A DNA stretch of 64,000 nucleotides from contig NZ_QEKH01000008.1 of assembly GCF_003096415.1 (NCBI RefSeq), positions 62,001 to 126,000 on the forward strand. The letters are read 5' to 3'. Shown one piece after another: positions 9,433 to 17,221 of this stretch. Position 1 is the first letter of the stretch, and each line of letters begins with the position of its first letter. The notes beneath the pieces were generated by a model. The model was not told the origin of the DNA and searched no databases. It saw nothing but the letters and a program-made list of their open reading frames with translations. The translations under genes were made by a program, and so were the position numbers. The DNA is from Victivallis vadensis. Its GTDB lineage: Bacteria; Verrucomicrobiota; Lentisphaeria; Victivallales; Victivallaceae.

Positions 9433-9461
9433 ATTATAGCGCAATTTTATTATTTTTCCAA
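9433..9461 (-). promoter_or_regulatory. Predicted sigma-70 promoter for the DUF349 gene
   Basis: Minus strand: TTGGAA (9456-9461), 17-base spacer, TATAAT (9433-9438), in the 334-base gap before htpG. Apart from this and the weaker htpG promoter the gap shows nothing else. Confidence 0.65.
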
Positions 9462-9480
9462 CGCCTGAAGCGGATTTGAC

Positions 9481-9508
9481 TTGAATTTTCGGTAAAAAAA
9501 ATTATATT
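9481..9508 (+). promoter_or_regulatory. Possible htpG promoter
   Basis: TTGAAT (9481-9486), 16-base spacer, TATATT (9503-9508), about 120 bases before the htpG start. No CIRCE-type or other heat-shock operator is seen. Confidence 0.4.
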
Positions 9509-9630
9509 CCTGAAATGTTCCGGGCGGAAACCTGTTTTCTGTGCATGATAGAATATCAGAAATCCGGATCTGGAATCCGGTTCCGGCAGGAACGTCAATA
9601 TCATTTACTACACAAGGAGGTTTTATTGTT

Positions 9631-11514
9631 ATGGGACAGAAAAAAGAGTTCAAGACGGAAGTACGCCAGCTGCTGAATCTGATGATTCATTCGCTGTACT
9701 CCAACCGCGATATTTTCCTGCGCGAACTGGTGGCCAACGCCGCCGACGCGATCGACAAGGTGCGTTTTGAAAGCCTGACCAGGCCCGAACTCGCGAAAAA
9801 GTGGGAGATCCGCCTCGCGATCGACAAGCCGAACAAAACCCTGACCATCACCGACAACGGCATCGGCATGACCGAGGAGGAGGTCGTCGAAAACGTCGGC
9901 ACCATCGCCAAGAGCGGCACCAAAGCCTTTCTGCAGATGCTTGAGGAAAAGGGCGACAAGGAGAACCTGCCGGAGCTGATCGGCCAGTTCGGCGTCGGTT
10001 TCTATTCGGCGTTCATGGTGGCCGAAAAGGTGGAGCTGACTACAAAGAAGGCCGGTTCCGACGCCCCGGCGGTCCGCTGGACCAGCAACGGAGAGGGCGA
10101 ATACGAGCTTGACTCCGCCGCGAAGGAGGAGCCGGGCACCGAAATCAAGCTCTATCTGAAAGGCGACGCCGAACAGTATCTGGAAAGCTGGAAGATCAGC
10201 GGCATCGTGAAGAAGTATTCCGACTTCATCGAATACCCGATCATCCTGCCCGAGGTCAAGGTCAACGACGACAAGACCGAAACCGTCACCGACAAGGTGC
10301 TCAACTCGCAGAAGGCGATCTGGCTGCGGAAACCCTCCGAAATCACCGAGGAGGAGTACAAGAGCTTCTATTCGCATCTGTCGAACTTCGGCGGCACCGA
10401 TTATTTGAAGGCGATCCACATTTCGGCGGAGGGCGTCAGCGAATTCAAGGCGCTGCTGTTCCTGCCGAAGGAGGCGCCGTTCAATCTGCTGATGCCGGAC
10501 ATCCAGAAGAAGGGGCTGCAGCTCTATGTGAAGCGGGTGTTCATCACCGACGAGTGCAAGCAGCTGCTCCCGGATTACCTGCGCTTCGTGTGCGGCGTGG
10601 TGGATTCCAACGACCTGCCGCTGAACGTGTCGCGTGAAATCCTGCAGGAGAACCCGCACCTCGCCAAGATCGAAAAGACCGTGACGACCAAGGTGCTCAG
10701 CGAATTGAAGAAACTGCTCGAAACCGACCGCGAAAGCTATGAAAAGTTCTTCAAGGAGTTCGGCCGCATCCTGAAAGAGGGGCTGCACACCGACTTCGCG
10801 AATGCCGAAAAGCTCAAGGATCTCGTGATGTACGAATCCATGAACACCGAGGCCGGCAAGATGATCACCCTCGACGACTATGTGAAGGCGATGCCGGAAT
10901 CCCAGAAGGAGATCTATTTCATCACCGGCGACAAGCGCGAATCGGTCGCTTCCTCTCCGGCGCTGGAATACTTCCGCAGCAAGGGGTACGACGTGCTGTT
11001 CATGACCGACCCGATCGACGACTGGGTGATGCAGTCGATGTTCCAGTACCAGAAGAAGAACTTCAAGTCGATCGCGAAGGGCGACTTTGAAGTCGAAGGC
11101 GCGGCGGAGACGCTGAAAGCGGCGCAGGAGAAGTTCGCCAAGCTGGTGGAATTCCTGAAGACCGCGCTGGGCGACAAGGTCAGCGAAGTGCGCTTTTCGG
11201 CGCGGCTGACCGACAGCCCGTGCTGCCTGATCACCGAAGGCAACGCGCTGAGCCCGCACTTGGAACGTCTCTTCAAAGCGATGCACCAGGAGGTGCCGGA
11301 GAGCAAGCGCATCCTCGAACTCAATCCGAAGCATCCGCTGATCGAAGGGTTGTTCGACATCTATCTGAAGAACGACAAGGCTCCGGAGCTGACGGCCTAC
11401 GCCAAAGTGCTGTTCGACCAGGCGCTGCTGACCGAAGGCAGTCCCCTGCCCGATCCCGCCGCGTTCGCGAAATCGGTGACCGACCTGCTGCTGAAGAGCA
11501 TCACCGGTAAATAA
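9631..11514 (+). CDS. htpG: Molecular chaperone HtpG (Hsp90)
   Basis: ATP-dependent chaperone of 627 residues. The GHKL ATPase motifs are present in the N-terminal domain: ELVANAADAIDK, DNGIGMT, and GQFGVGFYSAF. The middle domain has the phosphate-contact segment NVSREILQENPHL, and the C-terminal dimerisation domain is complete. The start at ATG 9631 has AAGGAGG 10 bases upstream and matches the usual HtpG N-terminus (KKEFKTEVRQLLNLMIHSLYS); an in-frame ATG at 9541 is not supported. A long inverted repeat follows the stop. Confidence 0.97.
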   Translation: MGQKKEFKTEVRQLLNLMIHSLYSNRDIFLRELVANAADAIDKVRFESLTRPELAKKWEIRLAIDKPNKTLTITDNGIGMTEEEVVENVGTIAKSGTKAFLQMLEEKGDKENLPELIGQFGVGFYSAFMVAEKVELTTKKAGSDAPAVRWTSNGEGEYELDSAAKEEPGTEIKLYLKGDAEQYLESWKISGIVKKYSDFIEYPIILPEVKVNDDKTETVTDKVLNSQKAIWLRKPSEITEEEYKSFYSHLSNFGGTDYLKAIHISAEGVSEFKALLFLPKEAPFNLLMPDIQKKGLQLYVKRVFITDECKQLLPDYLRFVCGVVDSNDLPLNVSREILQENPHLAKIEKTVTTKVLSELKKLLETDRESYEKFFKEFGRILKEGLHTDFANAEKLKDLVMYESMNTEAGKMITLDDYVKAMPESQKEIYFITGDKRESVASSPALEYFRSKGYDVLFMTDPIDDWVMQSMFQYQKKNFKSIAKGDFEVEGAAETLKAAQEKFAKLVEFLKTALGDKVSEVRFSARLTDSPCCLITEGNALSPHLERLFKAMHQEVPESKRILELNPKHPLIEGLFDIYLKNDKAPELTAYAKVLFDQALLTEGSPLPDPAAFAKSVTDLLLKSITGK

Positions 11515-11527
11515 TCCCGGCAAAAAT

Positions 11528-11568
11528 AAATATTGCGCTTGAAAAAAACGGTTTCAGGCGCAATATTT
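11528..11568. terminator. Long hairpin after htpG
   Basis: Arms AAATATTGCGC/GCGCAATATTT extend through TTGAAA/TTTCAG to a 17-pair stem around a 7-base loop. The U-run lies within the stem ends rather than after them. It probably ends htpG transcription and separates it from the tRNA gene. Confidence 0.7.
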
Positions 11569-11582
11569 AGCAATTCACATCC

Positions 11583-11670
11583 GGAGAGATGGTCGAGTGG
11601 TTTAAGGCAGCGGTCTTGAAAACCGCCGTGGCGCAAGTCACCGAGGGTTCGAATCCCTCTCTCTCCGCCA
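11583..11670 (+). tRNA. tRNA-Ser (anticodon TGA)
   Basis: An 88-base tRNA with a 7-pair acceptor stem GGAGAGA/TCTCTCC, discriminator G and encoded CCA. The anticodon stem GCGGT/ACCGC encloses the loop CTTGAAA, so the anticodon is TGA (11617-11619). A long variable arm and GGTTCGAATCC T-arm confirm a class II serine tRNA reading UCA and UCG/UCU codons depending on modification. Confidence 0.97.
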
Positions 11671-11796
11671 ATAACTTACAACAATTTCCGGTCAGTGTTC
11701 CGGTATTTTCATCTCCCCGTTTTTCCCAAAACTGACTTCCTGTTGTTTTTCAATTGAATCCGGCAAACACATTTTTCCAAGCAGGAGCCTCACACG

Positions 11797-12393
11797 ATGA
11801 ATGATAAACCGGTCGTTCCGATCAATTGTCTGTTTCAGGGGTGTTACAATCCCGCCTTTGAAGCGGAAATCAGCAAATGCAAGGACAAATGCTACAAGTA
11901 TAACCAGCTGAATCCCAACGACCGGGAGGCGCAGCGCCGCATCCTCGCCGAACTGCTGGGGCAGATGGGGGAAAACGTGATCTTCACTCCGCCCTTCTGG
12001 TGCGATTACGGATACAACATCTCCGTCGGGGATTACTTTTACTCCAACCACAACCTGATCATCACCGACGGCGCCAGAGTGACGTTCGGGAACCATGTGT
12101 TCATCGCTCCGAACTGCTGCTTCACGACCGCCGAGCATCCCGTCGATCCGGAACAGCGCAAGGCCGGACTGGAGATCGCCAAGCCGATCACCGTCGGCGA
12201 CAACGTCTGGATCGGGGCGGGAACGACCGTCCTGGCCGGCGTGACCATCGGCGACAACTCCATCATCGGAGCCGGAAGCGTAGTTTCCAAGTCCATTCCC
12301 GCCAACGTGGTCGCCGTCGGCGTCCCCTGCCGGGTGATGCGGGAGATCACCGAGGCGGACAAATACCGTTACCCGCTCTATCAGGGGAACTGA
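11797..12393 (+). CDS. Sugar O-acetyltransferase (maltose/galactoside type)
   Basis: A 198-residue left-handed beta-helix (hexapeptide repeat) acetyltransferase of the Maa/LacA type, using acetyl-CoA to acetylate a sugar hydroxyl. The N-terminal helix (NPNDREAQRRILAELLGQMG) precedes repeats such as VTFGNHVFIAPNC, PITVGDNVWIGAGTTVLAGVTIGDNSIIGAGSV. The catalytic His is in FTTAEHPVDPEQR. CAGGAG stands before the ATG. It is followed 144 bases later by a methyltransferase gene on the same strand. The natural substrate cannot be read from the sequence. Confidence 0.9.
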   Translation: MNDKPVVPINCLFQGCYNPAFEAEISKCKDKCYKYNQLNPNDREAQRRILAELLGQMGENVIFTPPFWCDYGYNISVGDYFYSNHNLIITDGARVTFGNHVFIAPNCCFTTAEHPVDPEQRKAGLEIAKPITVGDNVWIGAGTTVLAGVTIGDNSIIGAGSVVSKSIPANVVAVGVPCRVMREITEADKYRYPLYQGN

Positions 12394-12537
12394 TCTTCCC
12401 CGGCGGATTCCGCAGGATTCGTTCCCCCCGTTCCCGCCCTGAGATTTCGTCAAATTCTGCTCAATAATTCCTGTTGCATTTCGTGGAATCGATGGCATAT
12501 TACAGCAATGGCAGCAATGGAGGAGGAACAGCACATC

Positions 12538-13311
12538 ATGGCGGAATGGGATTCCACGCAATATCTGAAATTCGAGAAAGAGCGGAGCCGGGCCGCGATC
12601 GACCTCGCGAACCGGATTGAACTTGAAGCGCCGAAACGGGTTCTCGACCTCGGCTGCGGCCCCGGCAACAGCACCCGGGTGCTGGCGGAACGTTTCCCCG
12701 GAGCGCACATCCTCGGCGTCGACAATTCAGCCAATATGATCGAAGCCGCCCGGCGGGATTATCCGGCGCTGGAGTTCCGGCTGTTCGACGCGACCGGCGA
12801 CTTCGCGGAACTCGGCGGCAGTTACGACGTGGTCTTTTCCAACGCCTGCATCCAGTGGGTGCCGGATCATCCGCGGCTGCTGCGCAATATGATGGGGCAG
12901 CTCGCGCCCGGCGGCGTGATGGCGGTGCAGATTCCGAACAACTTCGACGCGCCGGTCCACCGGATCATCCGCGAACTGGTCGCGGAACCGGAGTGGAAGC
13001 CCTTGTTCCCCGCGCCGCGCATCCTGTACTCATTGCCGCCCGACGACTACTTCGACCTGCTGGCGGAGCTGTCGCCGGAATTCCATCTGTGGGAAACGGT
13101 TTACTTCCAGCGCATGCCCTCCCATCAGGCGCTGCTCGAATGGTATCGCGGCACCGGTCTGCGCCCCTATCTGGCCGCGCTCTCCGGGGCGAAGAAAGAA
13201 GCGTTCGAGGCGGAAATCCTACGCCGGATCACGGAACGGTATCCGCTTCGGAAAAACGGCGAAATCATCTTCCACTTCCCGCGCCTCTTTTTCACCGCGG
13301 TGCAACAGTAA
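12538..13311 (+). CDS. tam: Trans-aconitate methyltransferase-like SAM enzyme
   Basis: A 257-residue class I SAM-dependent methyltransferase with motif I VLDLGCGPGNSTRVL, acidic residue in LGVDNSANMI, and the Tam-like segment FSNACIQWVPDHPRLL. Length and overall pattern (MAEWDSTQYLKFE start, IPNNFDAPVH) closely follow E. coli Tam, which methylates trans-aconitate. ATG 12538 is preferred because GGAGGAGG lies 12 bases upstream; a start 30 bases earlier would include that site. It ends two bases before the convergent DUF1275 gene. Confidence 0.88.
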   Translation: MAEWDSTQYLKFEKERSRAAIDLANRIELEAPKRVLDLGCGPGNSTRVLAERFPGAHILGVDNSANMIEAARRDYPALEFRLFDATGDFAELGGSYDVVFSNACIQWVPDHPRLLRNMMGQLAPGGVMAVQIPNNFDAPVHRIIRELVAEPEWKPLFPAPRILYSLPPDDYFDLLAELSPEFHLWETVYFQRMPSHQALLEWYRGTGLRPYLAALSGAKKEAFEAEILRRITERYPLRKNGEIIFHFPRLFFTAVQQ

Positions 13312-13313
13312 AC

Positions 13314-14021
13314 TTATCGCCGTTTCAGCAGGCCGCGGAATCTGCGCCGCCACGAGGCCAGCTCGCGCGGCGGCGTGATCAGGAAAAAAACCGCGCCCAG
13401 ACCGGCCGGAGCCAGCAGAAAGACGTAGTGTCCGAACCCGTGCAGAAGCAGCGCCCCGGCGGCGGCTCCGAAGATGAAGCAGACGATCACGCCGTAGTAG
13501 TGCAGCGCCTTATGCAGCTCCTCGCGCTTCCGGTCGAAGCAGCAGTGAAACAGCGCCTCCGTGCCGCTGCGGAGGTTTCCGGTACACATCGTCGAAGCGA
13601 ACGGCAATCCCTGCACCCGGCGGAACGTCTGCACCTGCAGTGCGCACACGAACGAAATCAACGCATTCACAATGAAGTCGAACTCTCCGTATGGAATGAA
13701 GCAGACCGGCGCCAGGCAGACCAGTTCCAGCAAAATCACGCACTGGTGCCACGTGACCCGCCGAAACGCCGGCAGCTTGCGATGCACGATTTCCGCAATG
13801 AAAATCCCCAGCGCATAGAACAGGATCGCCAGCACGTATCTCGAACTTGCCAGCCACTCCCGGTGCGCCAGGTGAAACCCGCACAGCACCATGTTGCCGG
13901 TCACCGCATTCGCAAACACCTTCCCCCGGTAAAGGTACGTGTAGATATCCAGAAAACCGCCGACCACGCTCAATACGCACGCCGCCGTCAGCCGCTCCGC
14001 ATTTGCCGATGTAAGATTCAT
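13314..14021 (-). CDS. DUF1275 (YoaK-like) membrane protein
   Basis: About 235 residues with six or so hydrophobic segments. The DUF1275 signatures are visible: GGFLDIYTYLYRGKVFANAVTGNMV near the N-terminus and LPFASTMCTGNLRSGTEAL in the middle. Function in this family is unknown; a transport role has been suggested only by its topology. ATG 14021 starts the family-typical region; sequence further upstream in frame is not conserved. The gap upstream (14022-14231) holds a partial copy of the GGGGATTTCGCTCC sequence also found behind thrC. Confidence 0.85.
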   Translation of the reverse strand: MNLTSANAERLTAACVLSVVGGFLDIYTYLYRGKVFANAVTGNMVLCGFHLAHREWLASSRYVLAILFYALGIFIAEIVHRKLPAFRRVTWHQCVILLELVCLAPVCFIPYGEFDFIVNALISFVCALQVQTFRRVQGLPFASTMCTGNLRSGTEALFHCCFDRKREELHKALHYYGVIVCFIFGAAAGALLLHGFGHYVFLLAPAGLGAVFFLITPPRELASWRRRFRGLLKRR

Positions 14022-14231
14022 AATCCGCCGTATCCTCCGGCAGATAAAATACACGCTCAACCCTCGCGGTTCAAGTCCCCCCCACCTTGCCCATAAAAGT
14101 ATTGGGGATTTCGCTCCCATCGGAACGAGCAGGAACCATCCGCACTAGTCATCTTAAAAATGCGATATATTTCAACCGAGCAGAAGCTGAAACTCTTTTC
14201 CGTGTATGCTCGTTGGGATTTTGCGTGGATA

Positions 14232-15047
14232 TCAGACGAGATCGACGGTCAATCCGTCGTATGACCACTCCATGCATGGATTGTCGTCCAATGCGGCGGG
14301 AAATTTCGTGCAGGGCAACGGAGCGGCGAGATGGGAGACGTGAACCGCCCAGATGTGCGATTCCGGCGTGAGCGTGTTTTGCCGCCGCAGACGCGCGACG
14401 ATTTCACGGATGGCCGGGAGACCCATGTGGCCCTGGTGTTCGCGGTGCTCCACGCCCCAGGTCGCATCGATGAAGATGTGGTCGACCCGGCGGTTTTTCA
14501 GCAATGCGAACGCCGATTCGGGGAAGCGGTCGCTGTCATTGGCGATCAATACGTTTTTTCCCGGAGTTTCAATCAGATACATCAGACACTCCTCGGTGGG
14601 GATGTGGTCGGTCGCAATCGCCGTCACCCGGATCCCGTCGAACGATACGGTTTCGCCGGAACGGAGCAATTGCGTTTGCAGCGTGATACCGAAATTCCGG
14701 TACGGCGCAAGCTGCTTCAACACTTCGGTGTTGCCGTAGAGGGTCACGATTTGTTCCGGCGCGGAAACCCCAAGTGTCTGATTCCACAGCTCCTCCGCGC
14801 CGAAGTGGTCGGAGTGGCTGTGGGTGATGAAGATCCGCCTGAGTTTCGTCAGGTCGAATCCCAGCTCGCGCGCCTGCATCGCTGTATCGGGGCCGAAATC
14901 GAACTTCACCGCATCGCCCAGCAGATATCCGGTGCGGGAACGGCGCTCCTTTCCGCCATTTTCACGCGCCGATACGCAGACCGGGCAACGGCAGAACAGC
15001 CCCGGAATCCCGACAGCATCCCCTGAACCGCAAACCATGAATTTCAT
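14232..15047 (-). CDS. Metallo-beta-lactamase-fold hydrolase (PhnP-like)
   Basis: A 271-residue MBL-fold hydrolase with the zinc motif FITHSHSDHFGAEE, a further Asp in IANDSDRF and His in WAVHVSHL. The N-terminus GSGDAVGIPGLFCRCPVC resembles PhnP-type cyclic phosphodiesterases, including a CxCxxC cluster that in PhnP holds a structural zinc. AAGAGGATGG precedes ATG 15047. It is the last gene of the leftward GntR-pilin-glycosidase set, 26 bases behind the DUF5696-like gene, which suggests action on a phosphorylated or cyclic breakdown product, but that is inference. Confidence 0.8.
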   Translation of the reverse strand: MKFMVCGSGDAVGIPGLFCRCPVCVSARENGGKERRSRTGYLLGDAVKFDFGPDTAMQARELGFDLTKLRRIFITHSHSDHFGAEELWNQTLGVSAPEQIVTLYGNTEVLKQLAPYRNFGITLQTQLLRSGETVSFDGIRVTAIATDHIPTEECLMYLIETPGKNVLIANDSDRFPESAFALLKNRRVDHIFIDATWGVEHREHQGHMGLPAIREIVARLRRQNTLTPESHIWAVHVSHLAAPLPCTKFPAALDDNPCMEWSYDGLTVDLV

Positions 15048-15073
15048 ATTCCATCCTCTTATCCGGTTGTCCG

Positions 15074-17089
15074 TCAATTGTTCCACTCTGTTTCGACGCT
15101 CCAGTTCAGCGCATTGCCGCGCATCGTCTTTCCGGGATATGAGATGCTCCAGTCACCGGAATTCTGGTCGGCGGTGACAACCGTGCCGTCGGCATAGACA
15201 GCCTGCTGACAGCGCCCGTCCGGAGACAGCTGCCTGTGATCGGTCATCTCCAGCAATGCGACCCGCCCGTGCAATTCCGCAACAATCCCTGCCGCCTCGA
15301 CATCCTCGGCGGAAGCGTCCACCGACAGATAGGGCATGCCGGCGGAAATCAGCGCGTGCAGGAACGGGATGTCGTGCTTCGAATAATAGTACGAACCGCG
15401 CCGGCGTCCGGTTTCAAACGGTACGATCATCGCATCATGATAAACCAGAGCATAAAGCGGCAGCGGTATCGCGAAATTCTCATACTCCGGATTGACCGCC
15501 CAGGTGGTATGGTGAACCAGATGCAGGGTGCGGACAGTCCAGTCGGCGGCTTCTTCCGAACTGACGATGCCGAAATTCCGGCGGATATAATCAAAGCAGG
15601 CCCGACGGAGCCTGAAGGAGTCGGAACGTGTCATCCTGTGTTCATGATGGTAGCATTCATCACCGGAAACAGCGGAAAATACATCCAGATAACAGCCGTC
15701 GGGAGCCGCGCCAATTTCCCTGAGGTAAGTGTTGTTTCGCCTGACATAGTCCAGTGAACGGGTCGTACAGACCAGCGCGTTGGCGCCCCCGGCCCAGCTG
15801 TCTTCGATGTGGTGAGTTCCGTCTTCGCGCAACAGCAGCAGCTCCTTGTTGTAACTTGGAGCATCAAGATACATATCGCGGTACTGCTGATGATAAACCA
15901 CGATGTAGTCATTTTCACGGGCGAAAGCGAGGAATTTTTTCAGACCTTCCTTGCCGCCGGCTTTCTCTCCCACCGGAATCTGATCCGGCTCAAGATTGTC
16001 ATAGCCCCGGTAACCGATGCCGTCGACATGAATGTATGCCTTCCTGAGCCCGAACTTCCGCTGAATGCGTTCGAACTTTTCAATCAGCTCGGCATAGGGG
16101 ATGAAGAGCGTATCCGTTCCGCTCCGCACGTTGTACTGGCGTGCCGTCACATGGAAGATCGGTGAACCGATCAGCCGGGCGAGCCTGGGAAGCTCGGCGA
16201 TTTTGTCCGCAGTTGAACGGAACGTTCCGTTTTCCTGAGCGATCCTGCGATATGTCCTGGCCATGGCGACATAGTTCCCGTCGACCAGTTTAAGCCGGGC
16301 GCGCCGGGTATAATTCATTTTTCCGAGGGAATGAATCCATTTGGGAGAAACGGTGGTTCCGTTTTCCGGCGAATGATAAAGCTGGATTCCCGCATCATCC
16401 GGAGTTTCGAAGATCAGCATCGCCGACTTGCCGCCGCGGGTCACGCCCCACCATGGCATATATAGAGAAAGGCCGTAAGCCAGTCCGATTTTCCCGCAGT
16501 CGGCATAAGGCGCGTCGATTACTTTCGGCCAATTCCGGGGGATCATCAGTCCCGATGTATGCGGCACGATCGTCGCATCGACATCGTCGCCCGCGAACGC
16601 ACCGGGCCAGCTGGCCAGTCGCAGCGCGGTATCCTCTTCCACCGGTCGCAGTTCAAACACCGCATCGCCGGTCGCGTAATCCAGACCGGCAAAGAGAATG
16701 ACTTTCAAATCCGCAGACCGGCCGCCGACGGAAAAACCGGACAGGGATAATCTGATCCCGAAAATTCCGGCCCATTGTTCGGTTGAGATCGCAACAGACC
16801 CGGCGTCGGTGAGCTTTATTATATGCTCCGAACCATCCCGCAGTCTTGCCGCCGCATCGTCCGGAGTGCGCAGAACAAATGCATGACCGGCTTTCTGCAA
16901 CGTCACCTGCAGATTTTTCGAGTTCAATTTCAGCGTGGTATCACCGGCAGAGAGCTCCAGCATACCGGGAGAAGTTTCATGGAATGAAACAAAACGGTCG
17001 GCTTTCAGCGCATCCGGAGTGGCGGCATCGCGCATCTGCTGTGCCCACGGCAAAGCATCGCAAACCGTTGCTGCAGTTTTTGTCTTCAT
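15074..17089 (-). CDS. DUF5696-like putative glycoside hydrolase
   Basis: A 671-residue protein with an N-terminal beta-rich region (about 1-270) and a TIM-barrel-like core (about 310-560) that includes AYIHVDGIGYRGYDNLEPDQ, PDGCYLDVFSAVSGDECYHHEH and GIVSSEEAADW. These acidic motifs resemble DUF5696 and GH101/GH129-type alpha-N-acetylgalactosaminidase folds. No signal peptide is visible, so it may act inside the cell after import. AAGGA precedes ATG 17089. A strong hairpin (17108-17137) lies just in front of the ribosome-binding site. It follows the secreted GH71/GH99-like gene. The exact substrate is unknown. Confidence 0.65.
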   Translation of the reverse strand: MKTKTAATVCDALPWAQQMRDAATPDALKADRFVSFHETSPGMLELSAGDTTLKLNSKNLQVTLQKAGHAFVLRTPDDAAARLRDGSEHIIKLTDAGSVAISTEQWAGIFGIRLSLSGFSVGGRSADLKVILFAGLDYATGDAVFELRPVEEDTALRLASWPGAFAGDDVDATIVPHTSGLMIPRNWPKVIDAPYADCGKIGLAYGLSLYMPWWGVTRGGKSAMLIFETPDDAGIQLYHSPENGTTVSPKWIHSLGKMNYTRRARLKLVDGNYVAMARTYRRIAQENGTFRSTADKIAELPRLARLIGSPIFHVTARQYNVRSGTDTLFIPYAELIEKFERIQRKFGLRKAYIHVDGIGYRGYDNLEPDQIPVGEKAGGKEGLKKFLAFARENDYIVVYHQQYRDMYLDAPSYNKELLLLREDGTHHIEDSWAGGANALVCTTRSLDYVRRNNTYLREIGAAPDGCYLDVFSAVSGDECYHHEHRMTRSDSFRLRRACFDYIRRNFGIVSSEEAADWTVRTLHLVHHTTWAVNPEYENFAIPLPLYALVYHDAMIVPFETGRRRGSYYYSKHDIPFLHALISAGMPYLSVDASAEDVEAAGIVAELHGRVALLEMTDHRQLSPDGRCQQAVYADGTVVTADQNSGDWSISYPGKTMRGNALNWSVETEWNN

Positions 17090-17107
17090 CGGCAAATCCT
17101 TTTAAGG

Positions 17108-17137
17108 AGAGCTGAACCGGTTCAGGAATTCAGCTCT
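17108..17137 (-). promoter_or_regulatory. Palindromic hairpin before the DUF5696-like gene
   Basis: Outer arms AGAGCTGAA/TTCAGCTCT enclose part of a perfect 14-base palindrome CTGAACCGGTTCAG, so two alternative structures can form. No U-run follows; the ribosome-binding site comes next. It could be an attenuator, mRNA processing site or protein-binding site. Confidence 0.45.
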
Positions 17138-17221
17138 TCACTGGTTAATAATCCGTATTGTTATCCGTTCTATATGTCGTATTTGCAATAAGGCGCATCA
17201 CATCAGGGCCTTGTTTCCAGG

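Noticed and set aside
14087-14231. Small gene between the DUF1275 and MBL-hydrolase genes
   Set aside because: Short frames here have no ribosome-binding site; part of the stretch is a fragment of the GGGGATTTCGCTCC repeat seen behind thrC.
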